Assembly: GCA_026545225.1 (NCBI GenBank)
Contig: CM048850.1
Coordinates: forward strand, 6,741,001 to 6,805,000
DNA: 64,000 nucleotides
Origin: Cornus controversa
Taxonomy: Eukaryota > Streptophyta > Magnoliopsida > Cornales > Cornaceae
Direction: 5' to 3'
Shown piece by piece: positions 12,655 to 23,522 of the stretch. Position numbers and translations under genes: made by a program. The notes beneath the pieces were generated by a model. That model was not told the DNA's origin and made no database searches. It saw only the letters and a list, made by a program, of their open reading frames with translations. Position 1 is the first letter of the stretch; each line of letters starts with the position of its first letter.

Positions 12655-14074
12655 TGTAAGGGATTATGTTGTGTGCGTAAATTTGTAATTTATATTTACC
12701 ACTCGCAATAGAATGAATCCTTGAAGGATAGGGCTCTAAATTGAGGGTATTGATCCCATTGAGACTAGGAATAATTCGCTAAAAGTCGAAGGTTGGTTCT
12801 CGTTTAAATCACAACCACGTGTTGGGTTGTTTGCTTACTCTACTTCAAAAGAATAAATGATAATTAAAATGTGGAGTTGAGAGAAGAGTAAAGGACTAGG
12901 GTTTAGACTCCACCACTAGCCTCGTAATATGTCAAACTTATAATAAATTGGGAGAATTCATGCAATTATGTACTAAGGGGTGCAAATGGCTTGTGGCCTA
13001 CATTGCTACAGTCAAGAGGATACATGCACCTTAAAATACTATAATTCATCTTCGATACGTGTAAATTCCCTACCTACCTACTTACATAGATACCTAATTA
13101 ACTAAGTGCAGCTAATTTACCATCTCTTAGCATAGACTATGCAAATCTAGCTATACATGTTAAAGTGAAAACTAGTACCAAGCCATCACGTGTAGTCCTT
13201 GTGGAACTACAAGTGTTTGAAGATTATGTGAGGAAAACAAGCATTCTAAGAAAAGAAAGATAAATTACACACATGAACATAAGGAATTTGTAAACTTATA
13301 TTACTTATAAAGCTCAAGGCAAAGTATATATACACAAAAATTATATAAAACCCCCAATTCACTAAAGTTAGAACATATTTACAAGACTAGGGTTTTTCAA
13401 AACCTTAGAGAAGGATTAGTTGATCATGGTGGGCTGGAAGCACTCCATAGACAGAGATGAATCCATGCTCAAAACGGTCTTCAAGGCCTTACAAAGCCTT
13501 CTTTGAAGCTTTCCCTCTCTATAACTTCACTTTCTCTCTCTAGAATTTGTTATACGCTCTCTATTACAAGAATTGTGATATATCTATCTATTATATATTT
13601 CTTAGCTATATATTTGATTTGAGGCTCAAAAGATCACTGAATTTTCGTCCAAGGCATCTTCTAGAAGAAATTAGACAAGTGGCCAAGTGGAGAAAATATA
13701 TTCCAAATAATATCTTCTGCAGAAATTTGCAATGGATTGAAGTGGGTACTTCAATGCATTGAAGCTTCGATCCATCGAAGCTGTCACTTCGATCCATCAA
13801 AGTTCCTAACTCTGCAGTCTTTCAACTCTTCAACTTTTCGACTCCGGTCTTAACACGCCATTCAATATTCCTTGATATAAACCTTCAATGAAGTACAATC
13901 AGATATATGAATGCATTCTTGACTTAATAAAGGAGTCGCATTACGCCGAAAATATACTTTGAGCCTTAAATCATCAAAAACATAAAAACACGTAGAAACT
14001 ATACAATATGTGCATCTATGGGATTAAAATTCATAAGTAAATGCGTGATAATGTATAACATTCAACACTTATCA
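12655..14074 (-). repeat. 3' LTR of the Athila-like fragment
   Basis: On the minus strand it starts TGATAAGTGTTGAATG directly after a G-rich PPT, the standard Athila boundary, and ends CCCTTACA at 12655. The bases outside (CAAAA, 12650-12654) could be a target duplication, but no partner is seen at the other end. Words of the gatgcatcgaag type lie at 13735-13800. Confidence 0.65.
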
Positions 14075-14085
14075 CACCCCCAAGA
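14075..14085 (-). other. Polypurine tract of the Athila-like fragment
   Basis: Minus-strand CTTGGGGGTG immediately precedes the TGATAAG LTR start. It would prime plus-strand DNA synthesis. Confidence 0.6.
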
Positions 14086-16129
14086 TTAGATATTGCTAGT
14101 CCCTTAGCAATACGAAAAGAATTAAAATAAAGCAACTACTCTACTTCCGCTTTCGTGGTAAACGCGTCTGCATTTAGCGAATATAACAAGCTTTTTAAAC
14201 CCCTAGACAAGTCTATTGGATGAGTGAAGTCTCATTGGGTTTAACACGCTTGTTAAACTCACAAAAATATGCAAAAAAAAATGGTGGTTTGCTTAGTCAT
14301 CAACTAGAAAAGAGTGATACCCCAATTGATGTTCAAAATGGCAAATACAACAAGTATTATGGAGCTATATGGATATCAATAGATATAAACCATTAGAAAT
14401 TAGAATTAGGCAACAGTCCCAACATAACAGTCAGTCTGATACTCATACAAGTGCAAACCTTAAAATCTTCTTTGAAAGGTGAACATACAATTTAATGCGT
14501 GGTTTATAATCGTTTATGGAGAATAAATAGAACATTTGCATTTAAAAGAAGAACTTTTTGAAACAAATCACAGAAACATACCATTAGCTGAAGAAATATT
14601 TACAAACACTTAAGTACAACCAACTATGCAATGCCTAAGTCCATTAAGCTTTTTAGCAAGCCTATATAGCAAAGTTAGATCAATGACTCCCAAATAGGAC
14701 GATTTTAGGGTATTAGGTGAAAAGGCACCCTTCAGACTTAATAGCCGAGCTCACTAGGCTACGAACTTAAATGAGTCAATTGTTTCTTTATTGCTCAACC
14801 TTACGCACTTTTAAACATGAACACTCTATGCTTCCTGAGGCATAGAGGCCCGCTTTATTGAGTGAGAAGGTTTATTGCCAATTTTGTTTTTTTTTTTTTT
14901 TATAAACTTGCTAAGGCAACTTGTTCTTCAAGCTGTTTAAGTAAAAACAACATTTTCAAAATTCTCCATATGACCTATTCCCCACAATTCAATGTATGTG
15001 TGTGTGTTGTGCCATTAAGGACAAATTTAGGGGGAAGAACTGTACAATATTCAAAGATTGAACAAAATGCAGACCATTATAACCTAACACATAATTTTTA
15101 AAAGTTCGAGTATTTTCGGATGCCAAAGCTCCTAACTACAAGATGCATTTATTAATGACGTTCTAGGTATTACATTCTTAAAAGAAAGACATCATGACAA
15201 ACATGAAATAAAGATGCAATATGTGCAAAAATTTAAAAGCAAATAGTTTATGCAAATGTACCATAACCCCAAACTTAAATTAAACATTGTCCTCAATGTT
15301 TGAACTAAAAAGAGTTAGAACAATGTTACCGGCTAGTTGATAGGTCTCAAAAAATAAAACATCAACTGTGTAAGGGTAGTGGGTACACACCTACGCAGGT
15401 ACATATCAAACATGTGGGGCATCAAAACCTACACAAGTATAACATACATACCAACATAACATACATGAACTGGAAAAGACAATAAAAAAACTAAAAGGAA
15501 AGTACAACAGAAAATAAATATGGAAAGTGCAATATTCCATTAATTTGACTCATTGTAAATACAAGTGATGGAATTATAGAATACACCAAAAATATGCTTT
15601 AAAAGTAACAAAAGAGTGCCTACATGGCACTGTACAGTTCAATGACTGAAAAATAAAAAAAAATACATAACTGAAATAGAAACAGTAACAAAATAGGAAA
15701 CTGGAACTAAGTCTGAGGTGGTGGCGACGCAGAAGTAGAAGCAAAATCTGTGCTAAGGGAGCCCAAGGTCATCCTAAGCAACTGCTCTATGCGTTGCTGA
15801 CCCTCGAACAAACTAATCATACCCTCACTGAGGGTGCTAAGGAAATCATTGGTCTTGCGACGATGGTCTGCAAAATCCAACTATACCTGCTGCAGACCTG
15901 TACTAAGGCACTCGTACCCGGTGGCCAGATAATCATAGTCCTCTCAGCTTATGCATGGCCTATCCTAGCCCACTTCCTCCTCCTCATTCATATCCATATC
16001 ATCCCTCTTAGACAATTTATGAGCACTCTCACTCTCCTCAATCTCAAGCGCTACGCGCGGGAGAGTACTCATGTGAGAGACGATCTTGGTCCAACTCTAG
16101 AACTTGAAGTGGGGAGGAACGTCAATTGA
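14086..16129. other. Non-coding interior of the Athila-like fragment
   Basis: About 2 kb without a supportable ORF. It holds the Athila-style GAGGACAATGTTTAATT word on the minus strand near 15270-15300, poly-T/poly-A runs (14888-14902, 15650-15662) and AT-rich spacer. The 111-residue plus ORF at 15794-16129 is the antisense shadow of the minus-strand coding region. Confidence 0.5.
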
Positions 16130-16990
16130 TAACTCAGAAGGTACAAAGTAAAAGTGTGCTCGTCAAAGCAGAACAATCACTAAGAATGGGAATGGCAACT
16201 TCATCTTAGCCACTCTCAAATAGTTTTTATCCACTATCTGCTCCCACAATTTAAACATTTATCCCCAGATAACAGTCGGGACAAAGAACCAACATCCAGA
16301 ATGAAGGGCGTATAAAACTATCAAGAACTCGCCCCATCGATCGGTATGATGCCTAAGAGGATGGGCATTTTTCTCGAAGACAGTGTCAAAGAACCACAAT
16401 CTCTGGGGGCACAAGGATTTGCTAGTGCAGGTGTTCTGAGGGGGATTTGAGAAATGGCCATGGCACATGCCTTGAATCATATCAAAAATAGAAAGGTTTG
16501 GATCGAGATCATGGAACCAGGAATTCTCCTATGCTATATAAAGATCCTCGGGTTCCTCATGCGGACACCCGGTGAGAGTAGCAATGTCCTATATTGTGAC
16601 GGCAAGAGCAGTGCCATCAACAGTAGTCTGTAAGATATCCAGCTCATCGGGGCTGTAAGTCAAGTTCATGTAAAACGCTTGACCAAGCCGAGGGTAGTAA
16701 AGATTAGTTGCAGGAACAAGGAGCCCAAGTAAATGGCGCTCATGCAAATCTATGAAGAACCATGAGGCATAAGGATCCTCGATAAATACGTCGATGTCAA
16801 CCATGTGCTCGAGGTGGAAATTCCGCTGCTCCCAATGGCACCATGGGATATCGCAAATGGATGCGAGTGGCACCTCATCACCGGCCATATCGTGTCTGGT
16901 AGCCGCTAATTTGGCTCACAAATCTCTTGTAAAAAATCCAAATCAACCTCAAACTTTCTCCCAAATATGTCTCAATACTCCACCTAGTTC
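16130..16990 (-). pseudogene. Athila-type extra ORF (PTP-like), broken
   Basis: The minus strand reads MAGDEVPLASICDIPWCHWEQ at 16888, then FIDLHERHLLGLLVPATNLYYPRLGQAFYMNLTY, and further on HTDRWGEFLIVLYALHSGCWFF (16259-16480). A shifted or interrupted frame joins them, and the C-terminus is acidic. The pattern of a long-helix domain with Y-P-x-L-x-x-x-F-Y-x-N-L resembles the uncharacterised 'putative plant transposon protein' ORFs carried by Athila-like elements. Function unknown. Identification is by pattern memory only. Confidence 0.45.
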
Positions 16991-17478
16991 AACCCACCAC
17001 AAGTATTTCCCAACCCTCCTCTAAAAATCTGAGATAAATAGGATACCCTCAATCCACAATTGGCGAATATAATTTCAAAATGCCCAACAAAAACCTCTTA
17101 CCTTCAATTTTGGGTTGGAGCCAAATAAGGTTGTCTACGCACAGAATCATCCTCCTTGAACTTGAGAATGAAGATGGAAGATGATGATTGTGATGATGTT
17201 GGCGATGGATGGTGATGGAGGTGTGTTCGAGACTTCCAGACGAGAGGGAAAGAAGAGAGAGTCACTAGAGAGAGAGAGAGAGAGAGAGAGGAAAATGAGA
17301 GGGAAAGAAGAGAGATTCAAATTTTAAGTGACTGTGTGTGCAGTCACGTGCCCAGGCTCGATGCATCGAAGTGGGTACTTCAATGCATCAAAGTGTGTCA
17401 ATGGATCGAACTAGAGGTTTCGATGCATCGAAGTGTCGATGCATCAAACATCTATCGAAATAAGGTGCGAAAGCTGCT
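16991..17478. repeat. GA microsatellite and palindromic word block
   Basis: Upstream of the minus-strand ORF: a (GA)n run at 17269-17290 and, at 17355-17460, six or so forms of tcgatgcatcgaag. The 20-mer GAAGTGGGTACTTCAATGCA here also occurs in the LTR at about 13739, though the surrounding DNA is not LTR. Confidence 0.6.
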
Positions 17479-18430
17479 GAAATTTGAATGAAATTATAGC
17501 AGTAAAGGTAGATCAGCTTCTCGAGGCTGGTTTTATCAGGGAAGTACAATTCCTAGATTGGCTCTCCAATGTAATAGTGGTGCAGAAAATGAATGGCAAG
17601 TGGCGAATCTATATAGATTTCACTAACTTGAACAAAGCTTGCCCCAATGATAGTTTTCCTCTTTCAAAGATTGATCAAATGGTTAATGTCATAACTGGGT
17701 ACTAACGATTGACATTTATCAATGCATACTCTGGATACATTCAAATTCTGATGAATCCAGACAATCAAGAAAAAATCTCATTTATCATCGAGAAGGGAAT
17801 TTACTGCTATAAGGTGATGTCGTTCGGACTGAAGAACGCCGGTGCAACTTACTAGCGTTTGATCAATAAAGTTTTCAAAAACCTGATAGGCCGAACAATC
17901 GAAGCATACATAGATGATATGGTGGTAAAAAACCTTAGAAAGAAAGATCACGTGAAGCATCAGTAGGACGTTTTTGACATTTTACGGAACCATAACATGA
18001 GTTGAACCCTTCGAAGTGTTCCTTCGGGGTTTCTTCAAGGCAATTCTTAGGGTACATAGTTAAAAAAATGGGAAGAGAAGCAACTCTGGTTTAGATGAAA
18101 GCTCTTCTTCAGAACAAGGAACCAAAATCTCATAGGGAAGCTCAGATCCTAACAGGACGCATTGTTGCTTTGAGTAGATTCATCTCTCGACTTTCTGATA
18201 AGTGGAGGCCTTTTCTAATGCCATTATAACAAGGGGCATAGGAGTGTGGGGAGTTGAACAGAATGAGGCCTTGGCGAATCTCAAGTAGTACTTGATTCAA
18301 TTACCAATGCTTTTAGTGCCAAATGCAGGGGAGCCTTTATACTTGTACCTTGCAATATCTCGAATAGCCACAAATGTAGTTCTAATAAGAGAGCTCGACA
18401 AAAAGTAACACCTAGTGTTCTACTCAAGAC
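17479..18430 (+). pseudogene. Reverse transcriptase pseudogene of Tat-1
   Basis: Text resumes as NEIIAVKVDQLLEAGFIREV, then NGKWRIYIDFTNLNKACPNDSFPLSKIDQ, MSFGLKNAGATY, and YIDDMVVK (about 17911-17934), the catalytic pair being DD. Stops at about 17702 and at 17853 (ATY-stop-RL, where Gln is invariant) and a frameshift after about 17995 break it. The N-terminal RT part is missing because of the upstream insertion. Confidence 0.85.
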
Positions 18431-18431
18431 C

Positions 18432-19250
18432 ATGACTGAGGCCAAACAGAGATACTCAAAAGTTGAGAAGATCATACTGGCCCTAGTCCAAGCAAAGAGG
18501 AAACTGAGACATTACTTTCAGGCTAACCCAATTATTGTCCTGACCAAATCTTCGATCAGAGCGATTCTCCATAAACCTGATCAGTTAAGAAGAGTAACCA
18601 AATGGACAATTAAATTGGGAGCCTACGACGTAACTTATGAGCCTCGAACCACAATCAAAGGGAAAGCGATGATCGATTTTCTACTTGAGTATGAGGCAGA
18701 GAATGATGAAGAGCCAAAAATTTTAACTCAACCTAAATGGAAGCTCTATGTCGATGGGTCATCTACACAGATAGGATCGGGCGTCGTTGTAAAATTTGGA
18801 CTTATAATGGAACTGCTTTATTACAAGCAATTCATCTAGAGTTTCCTGCATCAAACAATGAAGCTAAGTACAAACCCTTGTTAGCAGGACTAAGGCTAGC
18901 AAAAACACTATAGGTAAAAAATTTGCAAGTTTTTAGTGATTCTCAACTAATCGTGAAACAGGTTAGTGGAGATTAGTTTCCAAAAGATGACTGCATAAAA
19001 GCTTACAAAGACTTGGTAGAAAGAGAGCTTAGAGAATTCGACCAACCAAGTCAAGGTTTCTCAAATCCTAAGGGACCAAAACTTGGAAGCTGACAAGATA
19101 GCGTGTTCGGCTTCAACAGGATGGCCAGACCTAACTAGGATAGTACCGATTGACACTTTGCAAGAGCTCATCATTCTTATCCAAAAAGAAGTGTTGGTTT
19201 TGTAGAACAAACCCAGTTGGATGGATCTTATAAAGGCTTATTTCATCAAT
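18432..19250 (+). pseudogene. RNase H and second (aRH-like) RNase H pseudogene of Tat-1
   Basis: RQRYSKVEK-like text and AKRKLRHYFQANPIIVLTKS end the first RNase H. After IDFLLEYEAEN a new domain starts with WKLYVDGSSTQIGSGVVV, the N-terminal D-G-S strand of a second, archaeal-type RNase H. A dual RNase H is the hallmark of the Tat lineage. The second domain decays after 18839; ASNNEAKY and FSDSQLIVKQ survive across stops. Confidence 0.8.
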
Positions 19251-20453
19251 AGAATATTACAACATCAAAAGAAGAAACAAATAAGGTCAGAATAAATTCA
19301 GCAAGATATTCGGTGATCGACGAACATCTTTACAAAAGATTATTCTCAGGGTCGTACCTAAGATGTGTTGCACCGTTAGAAGCAAAAAAAATACTCTCTA
19401 GAATTCACGAAAGCATATGCGCAAATCATTCACGAGGGCGATCGCTGGTTCATAAGGCCATTACCCAAGGGTATTTCTGGTCATACATGGCTCGAGACAC
19501 TGAAGAGCATACTAGAAGATATGACAAATGCGAGCGACATACAAGGATACCCCATCAGCAACTCGAAGATCTAACCACAATGGCCAGCCTTTGGCCATTC
19601 GTGAAGTGGGGAATGGATTCAGTTAGACTGCTCCCTAAAGCTGCCAATAACAAGAAGTACGTCATGTTGGCCACCGACTATTTCACAAAGTGGGTTGAGG
19701 CAAAAGCCTATGCTACAATGACTCACGTTCAAGTAAAAAGTTCATATGTAGCAACATTATCTGTCGATTCAGCTTGTCAAAATCTATCATCAAGGATAAT
19801 GCCAAAAACTTTGATAATCGACTGATAAAGTTCTTCAAAGAATATGGGATCAACCAGAAATTCTCCTCAAGATCATATCTACAAGGGAACGACCAAGCGA
19901 AAATAACCAATAGGACTATCTTTGAATGCATTCGAAAGAAGTTGAAAGCCTAAAAGGGCAAATGGCTGGATGAACTTCCCAAAGTGCTTTGGGCCTATCG
20001 AACGGCGCCCAGACAACCGACCAAAGAAAGTCCATTCTGTCTGGCCTATGAATCTGAAGCAGTGATACTAACCTAGCTTTCGACCCCAACAATCAGATCA
20101 GAAGTGCTAAAGAGGGGGAAGAACGATCAACTATAGAACATAACCTAGATCTCCTGGAAGAAAAGAGGGAGGTAGTTGAGATCAGGTTGGTGTCATATCA
20201 AAAGATGGTCAAAAATAGTTATGATAAAAAGGTGAAACACCGAGCATTTGGTTTGGGAGACTGGGTGCTAAGGAAAGTCACTAACAATCCAAAAGAACTT
20301 AATGCTAAAAAGTTTAGAGCAAATTGGAAGGTCCATATGAAGTTATAAAAGTAATTGAAAATGGTACATATAAGCTTTGCAAAGTTAGTGACGTAGAGTT
20401 AATTTGCAAACCTTGGAATTCAACCCATTTGCGAAAGTACTACGTTTGAATTT
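19251..20453 (+). pseudogene. Integrase pseudogene of Tat-1
   Basis: Zinc-binding part: HESICANHSRG...YDKCERHTRI (about 19403-19550). Core: KWGMDSVRLLPKAANNKKYVMLATDYFTKWVEAKAY, then NRTIFECIRKKLKA and [29 protein letters not shown]-terminal: NSYDKKVKHRAFGLGDWVLRKV. A frameshift lies near 19790, and TAA at 19951-19953 replaces the Gln of KAQKGKW. Confidence 0.85.
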
Positions 20454-21418
20454 TACAACACCATAATTAGATTTTTCTTTTAGGTAGTGTATCCCACGCT
20501 TTTCCTAATAATAAGGAAAGTTTCTTAGTAACACGTGCCTTTTCTGAAGTACTTCACAATCAGAAAGGAGAAAGGACATTGCCCCACATTGAGAAAAAAA
20601 AGCTCCGTACTTTGTGATAAATAAAGATTAAAATCAAAATCTACAATTGTGGCAAGACATGGCTGCTGTGCAAAAAGATATGCACAGCAGCACTATCTTG
20701 CCTATTTTTTCTTTTTACCTCCAATATAGTTAGTCATTGAAGCAACTAATTGCAATTCAACAAAGACTATAGTTCAATTCATTTGGATAGATTTTATGTT
20801 TAAACTCAACATATTAAAACTTAGAGTTCAAATTCCGTCAATATAGCCTTCACTTTTCCTATGAAATAGGAAAATATTTTCAAGATTTATGTCATAATTG
20901 ACCTCAAGAGTAATGAGAGTCACTTTTAAGTTATTCAATATCAAAAGGTGAGTGGGCATAGTTCCACACCAGATAAAAAGTTTCATACTTTGTTATAGAT
21001 ACTCAAGGTAAAAAGTCACGATAAGGCATGTGCACTGCTCAAGAGATATGAGCAGTGCCAATGTCTTACCATGTTTTTTAACTTATGAAATAGTCAATTG
21101 CTAAAGCAATTTATCAGGGAGCATGTAAATCTATTATGTTATGCTCAGAATCTAAACTTCGACAACATGACCTACATTTTCTTAAGTAATAGGGAAATGT
21201 GATAAGATCCTATTGGGATTGGTCCTGTAAATAAAGAGGGTTTCCTCTGAATATCCAGCGCGGTACCCCATTGATGAAAAGTCCCCGCACTTTATTGTGG
21301 ATAAGGGAGAAAAGATGAGCTTAAGATTGTGGCAAGGCAGGGCATTATGCAAGAGGATATGCACAATGCCACTCTCTTGCCAGTTTTTGCTCACAAAATA
21401 GTCGATCTTAAAAAAAAA
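20454..21418. repeat. Three diverged ~310-370 bp repeats, each with a hairpin
   Basis: Directly after integrase. Three units share a phrase like CCCCGCACTTTATTGTGGATA followed by a large hairpin at 20651-20702, 21020-21070 and 21331-21381. The inner stems are GCTGCTGTGC/GCACAGCAGC, GCACTGCTC/GAGCAGTGC and GGCATTATGC/GCACAATGCC, all around a loop like AAGAGATAT. An outer stem GGCAAGA/TCTTGCC closes copies 1 and 3. The stems differ in sequence but pairing is kept. Tat-lineage 3' UTRs are known to carry tandem repeats. Confidence 0.8.
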
Positions 21419-22450
21419 CAAAATTTAAGCATTAAGGCCACCAAAGCCAAGGTTCCAATGACTGATTGCTTATAAAATAGGCAATTGACATTTTTAGCTA
21501 ATCGCCTAAAAAGAAAAAAAATAGGCATTGAGCTCACCAAAGCTAAGGTGTCAATGACCGATCGCTTACAAAATAAGTAGCTAGCATTATAAGCCGATCG
21601 CCTAAAAAGAAAAAAAATAGGCATTGAGCCCATCAAAGCTAAGGTCTCAATGATTGATCACTTATAAAAGAGGCAACTGACATTATAAGCTAATTGTCTA
21701 AAAAGAAAAAAAAAATAGACATTGAGCCCACCAAAGCCAAGGTCTCAATGACTGATCGCTTACAAAAAAGGTAGTTGGCATTATAAGTTGATCAGCTAAA
21801 AAGAAAAAAAATATAGACATTGAGTCCACAAAAGCTAAGGTCTCAATGACCAATCGCTTACAAAAGAGGCAACTGGAATTATAAGTCAATTGCCTAAAAG
21901 AAAAATATAGGCATGGAGCCCACCAAAGCTAAGGTCTCAATGACCGATCGTTTATAAAGGAGGCAATTAGGATTATAAGCCGATCGCCTAAAAAGAGAAA
22001 AAATAGGCATTGAGCCCACCAAAGCTAAAGCACCAGGTGTCGATCGCTTACAAAAAAAAAGAGGCAGCTGGCATTATAAGCCGATCGCCTAAAAAGAAAA
22101 AATAGGCATTGAGCCCATAAAAGCTAAGGCCTCATAAGCCGATCACTTACAAAAATAAAAGAAGAGAGGCAGCTAGCATTATAAGTCGATCGCCTAAAAA
22201 AAAAAAAAAAAGCATTGAGCCAATAAAAGCTAAAGCACCAGGTGCCAATCGCTTACAAAAAAAAAAAAAAAAAGAGGCAGTTGGCATTATAAGTCGATCA
22301 CCTAAATAAAAAAATAGGCATTGAGCCGATAAAAGCTAAGGCCTCATAAGTCGATCGCTTACAACAAAAAAAAAAAAAAAAGAAGAGAGGCAGTTGGCAT
22401 TATAAGTCAATCGCCTAAAAAGAAAAAATAGGCATTGAGCTCACAAAAGT
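21419..22450. repeat. ~11-copy array of a ~93-110 bp unit
   Basis: Each unit reads roughly GGCATTGAGCCCACCAAAGC, AAGGTCTCAATGACCGATCG, CTTACAAAAGAGGCAGCTGG, CATTATAAGCCGATCGCC, then a poly-A run of variable length. The two GATCG words are in near-inverted order (GATCGCTTA ... TAAGCCGATC), so each unit can fold back. Length changes come mainly from the A-run. Short minus ORFs across it (21391-21889) are repeat artefacts. Confidence 0.9.
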
Positions 22451-23522
22451 TAAGGTCTTAAGTGTCGATCGATTATAAAAAAAGCTAAGGCCTTAGGTTC
22501 CAATGACTTACAAAAAATTCGTCTTGCCAAAGGAGGCTTATCGCAACAAGACAAAGAAGCTAAACGCCGTAAAAAATAAAAACTGCAAATAGCGTAGGAA
22601 GTTGATAACTTGATAAGATAACAACTACCCAAAATAAAATTTCATCGCCAAACAGAAAAATAAGGGGCTGAAAAACCAAAGGGGTGATGAAAGGCACTCA
22701 CCAACAAAGTGGGGCAAGAATGAGTCACATCAACAACAAAAAAATACTAAAGTGGGGAAAATAAGCGAAAGACGGATCATCGATCGAATGGCCAATAGTT
22801 GATGAAGGTTGAACACCACCGTGACATCAATCAACAACAAAACCACTGTAGCTGAACAAAATTAATAAATCCGATAAAGGAACAGACAAAAAAAAAAAAG
22901 CTTCAGAAGAGCCATGTCATTACATTCCCATGGAGGTCAAGCTAAGCAAGCAAAGTCTTCTAACATCCGAAATAGAAATCTAAAAATTGTCACTTCATTA
23001 CATGTTCAAAAATAAACTAAGGTTAGTGATCCTAAGGAGTGGAAGATTCAGAAGAAGGCTAAACCAAATCAATAATGTCATTAGAAGGAGGCACTTTAGC
23101 TAGAAAATCACCGACAGTGGTGGAGAAATCTTTCCGTGAAAACTATTTCAGCATCAGACAACTTTGAATTATTATATTCGCCCAAGGCCTCAATTTTGTT
23201 GCACGAGTCACACTAATCAGTCTTTCGTTCGAATGAACCATGTATAATTTTCAATTTAAAAAGTATATATGACCAAATAAAATTCTCCTATTATGCAATA
23301 TAGGTAAGATAAGCAATTGAAATGATTCAAGCACAATATAAAGAGATAGGGATAGAGAAATCAAACGCCAATGACATAATTTCCCGTATCCAATATGGCA
23401 CCTACTTATAGGTGGAGGGCAAAAATTTCTTATTAGGAGAATCTTCTTCTCACAGCCTTCTTCTGATCACATCAATCCTTGCTAAAGGAACAACCTCCTT
23501 TAGACTTCCTTGGGACCAAACC
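22451..23522. other. Tail of the Tat-1 3' region and unresolved junction
   Basis: No gene. The start still resembles the array (GGCATTGAGCTCACAAAAG), then unique AT-rich DNA. Text next to the solo LTR (about 23400-23522) reads on the minus strand as a continuation of the copia-like LTR of 28682-29793. The junction between Tat-1 and that LTR is somewhere in this stretch, but I cannot fix it. Confidence 0.4.

Larger units (their letters stand above)
12655..17478 (-). mobile_element. Athila-like 3' fragment inserted antisense in Tat-1
   Basis: On the minus strand: an ORF like the extra/env-position ORFs of Athila elements (16990-16130), AT-rich DNA, the words AGGACAATGTTTAATT and AAGTTTGGGGTTATGG (RC of about 15255-15295), a PPT (14085-14075) and a 3' LTR (14074-12655). 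This order matches the 3' half of Athila elements. No 5' LTR is found at the right edge, so the piece is 5'-truncated or deleted. Some 100-150 codons of the host Tat pol are also missing at the junction. The right edge (~17478) is placed where Tat RT text resumes. Confidence 0.6.
10251..22930 (+). mobile_element. Ty3/gypsy Tat-lineage element Tat-1, decayed
   Basis: 5' LTR, Tat-type PBS, gag, protease, an antisense 4.8-kb insertion, RT, RNase H, a second RNase H segment, integrase, then about 2 kb of tandem repeats as expected for a Tat 3' UTR. No 3' LTR matching 10251-10719 is visible. The right end is therefore set only approximately, somewhere between the last tandem repeat (22450) and the solo LTR at 23523. 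Many stops replace conserved Gln codons (for example 11708, 17853, 19951). Confidence 0.8.

Noticed and set aside
15794-16129. 111-residue plus-strand ORF
   Set aside because: Antisense to the Athila-type ORF on the minus strand, with no recognisable domain.
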